Shown one piece after another: positions 7,993 through 15,670 of a stretch of DNA of 64,000 bases; the first letter of the stretch is position 1, and each line of letters begins with the position of its first letter. The stretch lies in the NCBI GenBank assembly GCA_003150755.1, contig QAMT01000002.1:62001-126000 (forward strand), written 5' to 3'. The stretch comes from Phascolarctobacterium sp. GTDB lineage: Bacteria > Bacillota > Negativicutes > Acidaminococcales > Acidaminococcaceae. The position numbers and the translations under genes are program-made. The notes under the pieces were generated by a model. It did no database searches. It worked only from the letters and a program-made list of their open reading frames with translations, and was not told where the DNA came from.

Positions 7993-9318
7993 TTATTTGC
8001 TGTATTTTTTATAGACAAAGTGCGCCGCTATGGCCGTTACAAATTCTGCCAGCCAAAAAGCGTGCCATACGCCCGTTGCACCAAGCCAACCGCTAAGCAG
8101 CCACGCCGCCGGTATTATTACCACTACATAGCGCAAAAGCGAAATCACCAGTGAGGGCAGCCCTTTGCCGAGCCCTTCCAGTGCGCCGCAGGCTGTTACG
8201 CTTACGGAAGAAACAATAAAGCCTGCGCAGATAATTTTTAAGGCTTCTGCCCCTGCTTCTACCGTAAGGGTGTTTTCTGTAAACATGGCAATCAGCTTAT
8301 CCGGCACAGCCAGGCAGATAAGTGTGCCTGCCAGCATAATGCCTGCATTCATCAGCATGGTTGTATAATAAATTTTTTTAACCCTTTCATGCTCGCCTGC
8401 GCCGTAGTTAAAACTTACCAGCGGGCGCATGCCCTGAATAATGCCGTTGGCTGGCAGGTACAAAAAGGTTTGCAGTTTGTAATAAATGCCCAGCACCACT
8501 ATATAACTTTGCGAATACGCCGCCAGGATTGTATTGAGCGCCGATACCAAAAGCGACGGCAGGGCAAGATTGAGCGTGGCCGGTATGCCGATAGCGTACA
8601 GCTTAAAGTTAAGCGCGGCATTGGCGGTTAAATATTTGCGGCTAAGCGTTATGCGCATGGGGTATTTTTTGTAAACAAAAAGATAGATGGCCAGCGTGGA
8701 TATTTGCCCGATGCCCGTCGCCACGGCTGCGCCTTCTATGCCCCATTCTGGGAAAGGACCGATGCCGAAAATCAGAAGCGGATCTAAAATAATATTAACG
8801 ATGCAGCCAGCCATCAGCGCTATCATTGTTACCTTCATGTTGCCGACTGCCTGGAAGATTTTTTCGTAGCACAAACCTACCATTATAATGATAGAAAATG
8901 CAAAAGCGATATTGGAATAACGCACGCCCATGCCGATAACGTCAGTATCCGCCGTAAAGGCGCTTAAAAAATGCGGCATAACCGCGATGCAGGCGATAGT
9001 TAAAACGATGCCGTGCAAAATACTGAGCAGCATGCCCTGCGCCGCCGCTTTGTTGGCCGTTGTTTCGTCGCCCGCGCCAAGATAATAAGCGATAAGGGCG
9101 TTAATGCCGACGCCGAATCCGATGCTGACAGCGTTGATGAAGTTTTGCACCGGATAGACAAGCGACAGTGCCGTCATGGCGTTTTCGCTGATTTGCGCGA
9201 CGAAAAAGCTGTCTACAATGTTATACAGCGAATTTACCATCATGGATATGACCATGGGCAGCGCCATGGAGGTTATCAGCGGCAGAATGGGTTCTTCTTT
9301 CATAAAGTTACTGTTCAT
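7993..9318 (-). CDS. MATE-family multidrug efflux transporter
   Basis: This 441-residue inner-membrane protein has about twelve hydrophobic segments in two homologous halves, as expected for multidrug and toxic compound extrusion antiporters driven by Na+ or H+. Family-like stretches are MVISMMVNSLYNIVDSFFV near the N-terminus and FNYGAGEHERVKKIYY in the second half. The start at 9318 has an AAGGAG site. Upstream is its own consensus promoter and a leader with an overlapping terminator and alternative stem, so expression seems to be attenuated. It is unrelated in position to the second MATE gene at 49.1 kb. The substrate is unknown. Confidence 0.92.
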   Translation of the reverse strand: MNSNFMKEEPILPLITSMALPMVISMMVNSLYNIVDSFFVAQISENAMTALSLVYPVQNFINAVSIGFGVGINALIAYYLGAGDETTANKAAAQGMLLSILHGIVLTIACIAVMPHFLSAFTADTDVIGMGVRYSNIAFAFSIIIMVGLCYEKIFQAVGNMKVTMIALMAGCIVNIILDPLLIFGIGPFPEWGIEGAAVATGIGQISTLAIYLFVYKKYPMRITLSRKYLTANAALNFKLYAIGIPATLNLALPSLLVSALNTILAAYSQSYIVVLGIYYKLQTFLYLPANGIIQGMRPLVSFNYGAGEHERVKKIYYTTMLMNAGIMLAGTLICLAVPDKLIAMFTENTLTVEAGAEALKIICAGFIVSSVSVTACGALEGLGKGLPSLVISLLRYVVVIIPAAWLLSGWLGATGVWHAFWLAEFVTAIAAHFVYKKYSK

Positions 9319-9344
9319 ATTTACTCCTTCGGCTATGGTAAACT

Positions 9345-9442
9345 AAAAAACCACACAATTGCCTAAAGGCAACCGTGTGGCGAAAAATGGCTTTGCCAGA
9401 AAAATCCACAGCAAATTTTAGTATTAAACTTTTAAAAATATA
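9345..9442 (-). promoter_or_regulatory. Attenuator leader of the MATE gene (terminator with competing stem)
   Basis: Before the start codon, CCACAC-TTGCC and GGCAA-GTGTGG (9351-9380) form a terminator followed by six U in the transcript (A run at 9345-9350). Upstream in the same leader, TGTGG (9406-9410 complement) can pair with CCACA of the terminator's first arm (9376-9380 complement), enclosing a small GGC-AAA-GCC hairpin (9389-9397). This is a typical antiterminator alternative. I do not recognise the riboswitch class, and no obvious leader peptide is seen. Transcription starts just below 9437. Confidence 0.6.
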
Positions 9443-9465
9443 ACATAACCCGGCCGCCGTGTCAA
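9437..9465 (-). promoter_or_regulatory. Consensus promoter for the MATE leader
   Basis: TTGACA (9460-9465), a 17-base spacer and TATATT (9437-9442) on the minus strand, right after the terminator of the BASS symporter gene. Confidence 0.75.
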
Positions 9466-9479
9466 CAGGCAAAGCAAAA

Positions 9480-9501
9480 CCCCGGTGCATAAACACCGGG
9501 G
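9480..9501 (-). terminator. Terminator of the BASS symporter gene
   Basis: CCCCGGTG and CACCGGGG form a perfect eight-base stem with a six-base loop. On the minus strand it is followed by TTTTGC. It lies about 130 bases after the stop codon at 9634; the gap 9502-9633 holds nothing else that I can support. Confidence 0.75.
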
Positions 9502-9633
9502 CGCTGGGGGAGATGTAGCTGCTTTATTTGCAGCTTTCTATTTTATTTTCCGTGCAATTCCCTTATTTCAGGCTGTGTGCCTTTATATCAGTGCGGTCCG
9601 GCTTGTTTCCGTTCGGCCTGCCGCGCTGCTTAA

Positions 9634-10611
9634 TTATTTTGCAGGTTCTGCTTCTGCCATTTCTACAACTGCGTCTTCGGCTTTAGCGTTGCGCGCTGCA
9701 AAAATGGAAGCTAACAGAGAACCGGTTGTTTGATGTACTACGCCGGCGATTGCGCCCGGGATAGCTGCCATCGGGGTAAAGTGCAGAGTGCCGAGCGAGC
9801 AGGCAAGTGCGGAGTTTTGCATGCCGACTTCCAGCATAACGGTGGTGCACTGGGCTCTGCCCATACCGGCTTTTTTGGCAAGCATCCAGCCGAGTGCATA
9901 GCCGCCGAGGTTTTGCAGCAGGACTACCATAACCATTACCCAGCCAAGTTCAAGGATTTTAGCGCCGTTTAAGGCTACCATTGCGCCCATGATGCTCAGT
10001 ACGCTGAAGGCGGATACCAGAACGAGGACTTTGGAATATTTGACAACGAATTTGTCGCCGACTGCTTTATGAACGAGGATGCCTAAAACGATGGGCACCA
10101 GGATTACCTGGGATACGGATTTGAGCATTGCCATGAAGGAAACTTCAACCCACTGGCCTGCCAGCATCCAGGTAAGGAACGGGGTAAGTACCGGAGCAAG
10201 AAGCGTGGTTGCCGTTGTAAGGCAAACAGACAGGGTAACATCGCCTTTGGCAAGATATGTCATTACGTTGGAAGCAGTGCCGCCCGGGGTTGTGCCGAGA
10301 AGAATCATGCCGATTGCAAGTTCGGGCGGAAGCTCAAAGCCGACAGTAAGCACATAGGCAAGCAGCGGCATGATGGTGAACTGGCCTACGCAGCCGAAGA
10401 ACACTTCTTTGGGGCGTTTGAACAAAAGTGCAAAGTCGCTGGCGCGCAGCGTCATGCCCATGCCAAACATAATTACCGAAAGCAGCGTAACCGTCTGCGA
10501 TGCTGCCCAGGTAAAGCCCTGCGGGAAGAAGAACGCCACAACTACAACACCAAGAACGATGTAAGTAAGATATTTGCCTACTAAATCTGCCAGTCTGTTC
10601 AATACACTCAT
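9634..10611 (-). CDS. Bile acid:sodium symporter (BASS) family transporter
   Basis: The 325-residue membrane protein has about ten hydrophobic segments. It shows the family's crossover-helix motifs: LLGTTPGGTASNVMTYLAKGDVTLSVCLT (about residues 95-120) and LEVGMQNSALACSLG in the second half. BASS transporters take up organic anions, such as bile acids, pantoate or 2-oxo acids, with Na+. I chose 10611 (MSVLNRL) because AGGAG lies nine bases upstream; a longer in-frame reading to 10806 would run into the regulatory leader. The T-box leader upstream suggests that the cargo is tied to the supply of an amino acid. Confidence 0.9.
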   Translation of the reverse strand: MSVLNRLADLVGKYLTYIVLGVVVVAFFFPQGFTWAASQTVTLLSVIMFGMGMTLRASDFALLFKRPKEVFFGCVGQFTIMPLLAYVLTVGFELPPELAIGMILLGTTPGGTASNVMTYLAKGDVTLSVCLTTATTLLAPVLTPFLTWMLAGQWVEVSFMAMLKSVSQVILVPIVLGILVHKAVGDKFVVKYSKVLVLVSAFSVLSIMGAMVALNGAKILELGWVMVMVVLLQNLGGYALGWMLAKKAGMGRAQCTTVMLEVGMQNSALACSLGTLHFTPMAAIPGAIAGVVHQTTGSLLASIFAARNAKAEDAVVEMAEAEPAK

Positions 10612-10691
10612 TTTCCATTTCTCCTTTTTGTTTAAAATAAATTCTTTAATAACAAACCGGCGATTGTGAAGCTTTTTTGACCAACAAAAAA

Positions 10692-10989
10692 GGCTTTGCC
10701 TCTTATGTAAGAGACAAAGCCGATAGCTCTGCGGTACCACTCTTATTGCCGTAAATATTACGGCCACTTTCCCGGCATCACCGAAAGTTTCACAACTGAC
10801 GTTCAATGCCTGACGCTGTAACGGTCGTCCTCCGGCCGCGCTTACACAGGCATTTGCCCTTCAGGCGGCAGCTCATGGGGGATTTTCGTAAAGTGCTTTG
10901 ATCTTATCTCTCAGCTAAATGATAAGTTCTCTGGAATCTGGGCTTGCTTTATTACTTTTCCCAATCAACGCAATTTGTTATTTGATGAG
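10692..10989 (-). promoter_or_regulatory. T-box riboswitch leader of the BASS symporter gene
   Basis: The roughly 300-base leader carries the T-box signature AGAGTGGTACCGC (10731-10743 complement), which pairs with the CCA end of uncharged tRNA. It is followed by a terminator, GGCTTTGTCTCTT / AAGAGGCAAAGCC with T6 (10692-10721). Stem I features are present: GGGAAAAGTAA near the 5' end and an apical CTTATC / GATAAG arm with AGCTGAGA. The specifier region reads CGAAAATCCCC, so the codon is either ATC (Ile) or AAT (Asn). I cannot settle which. Low levels of the charged tRNA would turn the transporter on. Confidence 0.88.
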
Positions 10990-10992
10990 CTT

Positions 10993-11021
10993 ATTATAAT
11001 AAGCAGAAGCCGCCTTGTCAA
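10993..11021 (-). promoter_or_regulatory. Consensus promoter of the T-box leader
   Basis: TTGACA (11016-11021), a 17-base spacer and TATAAT (10993-10998) on the minus strand, a perfect match. Constitutive initiation fits control by attenuation downstream. Confidence 0.88.
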
Positions 11022-11141
11022 CACTTTTAATACAAAATTTTTACAAATTTATTTTTTGGTGTAAATTAAGCATTAAAACTGTAACATGCGTTACATCATA
11101 ACAAATTTTCAGACTTTTTTATGATACCGGTGTCCACACAA

Positions 11142-12305
11142 TTATTTTTCAGCCGCAGCCAAGGCAGCCAGTTCTTCTTTGCGTTTTTGATGAATTTTGT
11201 AAATACCGACCGTAAAAAGCGGAATCAGGAAAATAGCGATAAAAGCGTAAGCCAAAGCATTATAGCCTTTGGCAATCAAATCAATAATGCCGATTTGGGC
11301 CATGCCCATGGAAGCAATAAGGATGCCTATCGTCATGCCGCCCTTCTGTTTACGGCTCAGATGCCCGCCATGCCTTTCTTCAAGGCCTTTGTCAATGCGT
11401 TCGAGCATGGCATGGATAATGCCGGTAGCAGTTTCAATAAGCGTCCAGCCCATAACAAGGCCAAAGAACAGGTACATGAAAGAACCTGCGTTGCAGGACT
11501 GCATCATTACCACCCACGGTACAGGAGCAGCCAGCACTTTATCGGACGGGTAAAAGCACATTACGGAAAAATATGTAAGGAACCAGGGCACAGTCATCAG
11601 AACACCGCCGATTATGCCGCTGATGACAGACTGTTTGCGGCAGGTTTGCCTTTTGATGGTAAAGAAGGAAGCAGGCAATACTACCAGATTAAAAGCCATA
11701 TACAAAATACCGTTCCACAGCGCGTCAAAGCCTGTCGCACCCGGCACAAAACTGGTATCGTTATTGGCAAAAACAGTGCCGATATTTTCGTAATGCGTAG
11801 AAATTACCAACGCAGAAAACATAATATAGCCGATATACAAAAGAATAGTGCCCAGCGTTTCAAAATGTTCAATCAGATGCTCGCCGTAAAAATTAAGAAT
11901 ACCGACGATAACAGTAATGGCAGTGACGCCTACCCAGTAGTTAAGCCCGGTTGTTTCTTCTACAACCGCACCGGTTGCCGAAGACATAACCGCAATTATG
12001 ATAATCATGAAAAGAAAATAAACAACGTCAAACACATAGCAAAGCGGCCCGCCGATAAGCCTGATAAATGATTTGAAATCATAAACTTTAAACAAACGGA
12101 TAAGCTCAAAACTCAATGAACAGACAATGGCAAAGCCCAAAAAAGTTGCAAAGCCCGAAAGCCAGCCTAAAGCGCCGAACTTTGCGCCGTATTCAACAAT
12201 TTCGCGCCCGGTGGCATAGCCGCCGCCAATTAAAACCGATTGCAGAATAATGCCCGGCAGCAGATACTGCCCGATAGCACCGTCAAAAAAGCCTTTCTTT
12301 TCCAT
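11142..12305 (-). CDS. YkvI-family membrane transporter (APC-like)
   Basis: The 387-residue protein has about ten hydrophobic segments. Its start, with LLPGIILQSVLIGGGYATGREIVEY, has the unwound-helix GGGYATG motif typical of the YkvI group, related to the amino acid/Na+ (LeuT-fold) transporters. The last 25 residues are charged and cytoplasmic. It follows a class III aminotransferase by 26 bases on the same strand, which suggests uptake of the amino compound that enzyme uses. Substrate is unknown. Confidence 0.82.
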   Translation of the reverse strand: MEKKGFFDGAIGQYLLPGIILQSVLIGGGYATGREIVEYGAKFGALGWLSGFATFLGFAIVCSLSFELIRLFKVYDFKSFIRLIGGPLCYVFDVVYFLFMIIIIAVMSSATGAVVEETTGLNYWVGVTAITVIVGILNFYGEHLIEHFETLGTILLYIGYIMFSALVISTHYENIGTVFANNDTSFVPGATGFDALWNGILYMAFNLVVLPASFFTIKRQTCRKQSVISGIIGGVLMTVPWFLTYFSVMCFYPSDKVLAAPVPWVVMMQSCNAGSFMYLFFGLVMGWTLIETATGIIHAMLERIDKGLEERHGGHLSRKQKGGMTIGILIASMGMAQIGIIDLIAKGYNALAYAFIAIFLIPLFTVGIYKIHQKRKEELAALAAAEK

Positions 12306-12331
12306 AAAAACCCCTCCTAAAACATTAAAAA

Positions 12332-13681
12332 TTACCAGCCGTGACGGTATGCAAAAACACCATCCGGAATATTACCGGCACACAGTTCGCCAATAGTTTC
12401 ATCCAAAATTGCAAATGCCTTTTTAAGATTTTCCTGTTTAATATTCAAAGGCGGCTGTACTCTTAAAATATTGCCGGCAATAGTAATAATAATAAGGCCC
12501 TTTTCGTAAGCCCGAAAAGCAATTTTAAACGCAGCCGATGCAGCATCCTCTCCGTTTACGGCTTTAATGCCGATGCCGTAAGACATACAGCGTCCGCGGT
12601 AAAAATCAATAACCTGCGGATATTTTCCTTTAAGCTGCTGCATCAGTCCTGTAATTTTTTGGCTGTTGGCAGCAAGCTGCCGCTGAAACTCAGCTGATTT
12701 ATAAATGTCAAAGGCAGCGCACCCTGCGGCGCAGGCAATGGAGTTGCCGCCAAGTGTAAACAGATGTGCCGGCGCAGGCAAAACATCCATAATTTCGGCG
12801 CGGCCCATAAAAGCGCCCAGCGTTAACCCTGCGCCAATGGATTTGCCCATAATAATTCCGTCCGGAATAATGCCGGGGTAATTTTCGATACTGAACCAGT
12901 GCCCTGCACGGAAAAAGCCCTGCTGTACTTCTTCGGCAATAAAAAGTATGCCGTTATCCTTGCAAAGTTTGTATAGCTTTTGCATAAAAATGGGATGTGC
13001 AGGCAAAATGCCGGCATCGCCCTGGATAGGTTCGATAATGACGGCAGCCACTTCGTCCACCGGCAAAGTACGCTCAAACGCGGCTTCCATTTCACGCAGG
13101 CATTCGCGCTCGCACACATCGTCAGGTACATCATCGCCAAAGAACGGAAAATGATAAATCTCCGGCAGGAACGGGCCCATTTTGTCGCGCATCCTTGTCG
13201 TTACAGTTGTAAGCGAGGATGAGCCATAAGTATTTCCGTGATAACCGTTGATAAAACTGATAATCTTGGTTCTGCCGGTATAAGCCCTGGCAAATTTAAT
13301 GGCTGCGTCGTTGCCGTCGCTGCCGCAGTTGCCAAAGCAAACCTTAGCCTTTACCCCGCCGGGGTAAACAGAGGTAAGACGCTCGGCATATTCAATCATC
13401 GGCTTATTGTAGCAGTAAGCGGCAGTATATTGTGTATATTTTTTAAGCTGCTCACTGATAGCTTTCGTGATAACCTCATTGCTGCTGCCAAGGTTCAAAG
13501 ATGAAGCGCTGGTCAGAAAATCAATATACTCGTTGCCGTCTTCATCCTTTAAAATTTCGTCTTTGGCTTCTGCAACCACTAACGGATAGTAAGATAGGTG
13601 CTGACATCTTGCAACAACTTTTTCATCCCGCTCTACAAGAGCGCTGCAATTTGGTACTTCTTTCCCTAATTTGTAATCCAT
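12332..13681 (-). CDS. Class III PLP-dependent aminotransferase
   Basis: The 449-residue enzyme belongs to the fold-type I class III (omega) aminotransferases, such as 4-aminobutyrate, diaminobutyrate or ornithine aminotransferases. It shows FGNCGSDGNDAAIK (phosphate loop, 116-129), FINGYHGNTYGS, IIEPIQGDAG (215-224) and the Schiff-base lysine in IIMGKSIGAG (Lys280). The usual Asp-Glu pair that contacts the PLP ring is AEEVQQGF here (Glu250-Glu251 where Asp-Glu is normal), which is worth noting. A strong AAGGAGA site precedes the start. With the YkvI transporter it forms a probable catabolic operon for an amino acid or amine. Confidence 0.9.
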   Translation of the reverse strand: MDYKLGKEVPNCSALVERDEKVVARCQHLSYYPLVVAEAKDEILKDEDGNEYIDFLTSASSLNLGSSNEVITKAISEQLKKYTQYTAAYCYNKPMIEYAERLTSVYPGGVKAKVCFGNCGSDGNDAAIKFARAYTGRTKIISFINGYHGNTYGSSSLTTVTTRMRDKMGPFLPEIYHFPFFGDDVPDDVCERECLREMEAAFERTLPVDEVAAVIIEPIQGDAGILPAHPIFMQKLYKLCKDNGILFIAEEVQQGFFRAGHWFSIENYPGIIPDGIIMGKSIGAGLTLGAFMGRAEIMDVLPAPAHLFTLGGNSIACAAGCAAFDIYKSAEFQRQLAANSQKITGLMQQLKGKYPQVIDFYRGRCMSYGIGIKAVNGEDAASAAFKIAFRAYEKGLIIITIAGNILRVQPPLNIKQENLKKAFAILDETIGELCAGNIPDGVFAYRHGW

Positions 13682-13721
13682 AGCAAAGCATCTCCTTCGA
13701 AAAGTACGTATTTTGAGTACA

Positions 13722-13750
13722 ATTATAATTTTATTACTTTGCTATTGCAA
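13722..13750 (-). promoter_or_regulatory. Promoter of the class III aminotransferase-YkvI operon
   Basis: TTGCAA (13745-13750), a 17-base spacer and TATAAT (13722-13727) on the minus strand, 40 bases before the start codon. Confidence 0.65.
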
Positions 13751-13885
13751 TGATTTTTGTAAATTTTGTAGAATTCTACAATTATATTTACCTTATATTG
13801 TAAACTTATCAAAACAAAAGATATTTTATGTTTATTGCTACGGTGCTTATGCAAACTTTTTTGCTTTATTAGAGACAATAAAAAA

Positions 13886-13916
13886 ACAGCCACAACCTGC
13901 AAAAGGTTATGGCTGT
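13886..13916 (-). terminator. Terminator after pth
   Basis: ACAGCCATAACC and GGTTGTGGCTGT (minus strand) form a twelve-base stem followed by six T. It ends the ispE-GntR-glmU-prs-pth series. Confidence 0.9.
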
Positions 13917-13930
13917 CAAATCGCTTTATA

Positions 13931-14542
13931 TTATTTTTCTGCGCTTTCCGGCTGGTTTTCCGGTTCTTTCTTTTTAGGCGGCTTTTTATTGTATTCCTGC
14001 ATTACGGCGTCCATGTCGCCTTTAAGCCACAGTTCTACGGCGTCTGCCATTTTGCTGACGGCCTCGTCGATAAGGGGCTGTTCTTCTTTGCCGAAGCGGT
14101 GCAGGACATGCCCGATAACGGCAGATGCGTTGCGTGCCGGGTGCCCGATGCCGATTTTAAAGCGCGGAAAATCGCCCGTGCCGAGATGCTGCTGGATGGA
14201 TTTTATACCATTATGCCCGCCTGCGCTGCCTTTACGGCGGATACGCAGCTGACCGCACGGCAAATCAAGGTCATCCTGAATAACGGCAATATCTTCCGGC
14301 GCGATATTGTAAAAGTTGGCAAAAGCGCCGACCGCTTCGCCGCTTAAATTCATATACGTTGTAGGTTTAATTAAAAAAACTTTTTCCGGCGTGCGGTATT
14401 CGGCACACAGGGCGTTGCGCTCGTTTTTCCAGGTAGTAATACCCCAGCGTTTTGCCAGTTCATCTGCCACCATAAAGCCGATATTGTGGCGCGTGCCCTC
14501 GTACTCCTTACCAATGTTGCCAAGTCCTGCAATCAGTTTCAT
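13931..14542 (-). CDS. pth: Peptidyl-tRNA hydrolase
   Basis: The 203-residue enzyme releases peptides from prematurely dropped peptidyl-tRNA. Diagnostic sequences are the start MKLIAGLGNIGKEYEGTRHN, with the catalytic His of TRHNIG, the core PTTYMNLSGEAV (tRNA contact Asn) and HNGIKSIQQHLGT. The C-terminus has a charged Lys/Pro/Glu tail. It lies 59 bases after prs on the same strand. This prs-pth pair, often with glmU upstream, is standard in Firmicutes. Confidence 0.96.
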   Translation of the reverse strand: MKLIAGLGNIGKEYEGTRHNIGFMVADELAKRWGITTWKNERNALCAEYRTPEKVFLIKPTTYMNLSGEAVGAFANFYNIAPEDIAVIQDDLDLPCGQLRIRRKGSAGGHNGIKSIQQHLGTGDFPRFKIGIGHPARNASAVIGHVLHRFGKEEQPLIDEAVSKMADAVELWLKGDMDAVMQEYNKKPPKKKEPENQPESAEK

Positions 14543-14601
14543 AAAATCTCCTCAATGCAAAAATAAGGCCCGCCGCGCCTGCGGCAGGCCCTTGTGTTTA
14601 A

Positions 14602-15561
14602 TTATTTATGTTTTTCAAACAGCTGGCTTACAGACCAGTTATTGTAAATGCGCAGAATGGTTTCTGCCAGAATCGGCGCAATGGAAAGCACTTTGATTTT
14701 GGGGTGCTTTTTGGAAGGCGGCAGCGGAATGGTGTTGGTAACAACAACTTCGGTAATATCCGACTGCGCAATGCGGCTTACTGCCGGGTCCGTTAAAATC
14801 GGGTGGGTGCAGCAAGCATAAATTTCTTTAGCGCCGAATTTTTTAACGGCTTTGGCAGCTTCTACCAGAGAGCCTGCCGTATCTATCATATCGTCAACAA
14901 GAATTGCCGTTTTGCCCTCTACGTTGCCGATAAGGTTCATAACCTCAGCAACGCCGGGTTCCGGACGGCGTTTGTCGATAATGGCCATGCCGCAGCCGAG
15001 GCGTTCTGCCATGGTGCGGGCACGGCTTACGCCGCCAAGGTCAGGTGATACAACGATGAGGTCCTGCAGATTTTTGCCTTTGATGTATTCTGCCAGAATA
15101 GGCTGGCCGGGCATATGGTCAAACGGTACGTTGAAGAAGCCCTGAATCTGCGCAGCGTGCAGGTCGATAGTTACAACGCGGGTAACGCCGGCACATTCCA
15201 GAAGGTCTGCCATAAGTTTGGCGGTAATAGGTTCACGGCCGCGGGCTTTGCGGTCCTGGCGCGCATAGCCGTAGTAAGGGATTACGGCAGTAATATGTGC
15301 AGCCGAAGCGCGTTTAAAGGCATCGGCCATAATCAAAAGCTCCATTACGTTATCATTAACGATAGGGCCGCAGGTAGGCTGAACAATAAAAATGTCCTTG
15401 CCGCGGACGCTTTCATTAATCATAACCTGCACTTCGCCGTTGTTAAAACGGTTGATAACGGCATCACCAACCGTAGTGCCGAGATTTTCTGCAATCTCTC
15501 GCGCTAAATCGGGGTTGGCATTGCCGGTAAAAATCCTCATTCTGCTCTCATCTGACAACAT
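14602..15561 (-). CDS. prs: Ribose-phosphate pyrophosphokinase (PRPP synthase)
   Basis: This 319-residue enzyme makes PRPP from ribose 5-phosphate and ATP for nucleotide, His and Trp synthesis. Seen are FNNGEVQVMINESVRGKDIFIVQ, the PRPP-loop/metal site VTIDLHAAQIQGFF, and the ribose-phosphate loop ILVDDMIDTAGSL. Of two in-frame ATGs (15567 and 15561) I prefer 15561, because GGAGG is nine bases upstream of it. It shares a strand with glmU and pth and has its own likely promoter. Confidence 0.96.
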   Translation of the reverse strand: MLSDESRMRIFTGNANPDLAREIAENLGTTVGDAVINRFNNGEVQVMINESVRGKDIFIVQPTCGPIVNDNVMELLIMADAFKRASAAHITAVIPYYGYARQDRKARGREPITAKLMADLLECAGVTRVVTIDLHAAQIQGFFNVPFDHMPGQPILAEYIKGKNLQDLIVVSPDLGGVSRARTMAERLGCGMAIIDKRRPEPGVAEVMNLIGNVEGKTAILVDDMIDTAGSLVEAAKAVKKFGAKEIYACCTHPILTDPAVSRIAQSDITEVVVTNTIPLPPSKKHPKIKVLSIAPILAETILRIYNNWSVSQLFEKHK

Positions 15562-15622
15562 GGTCATATACCTCCAGATCGATTAATTTGTTGTGCTTAA
15601 ATTTCCTTAACCTTATAAATAT

Positions 15623-15652
15623 AGTATACAACTTTTTACACAGGTTTAACAA
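15623..15652 (-). promoter_or_regulatory. Probable promoter in the glmU-prs gap
   Basis: TTGTTA (15647-15652), an 18-base spacer and TATACT (15623-15628) on the minus strand, about 60 bases before prs. It would allow prs-pth to be transcribed apart from glmU. Confidence 0.5.
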
Positions 15653-15670
15653 GTAAATTAGCAAATTTTA

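Noticed and set aside
9634..10806. A 390-residue version of the BASS symporter starting at 10806
   Set aside because: The extra 65 residues are translated from the T-box terminator and antiterminator and lack family similarity. The ribosome-binding site supports 10611.
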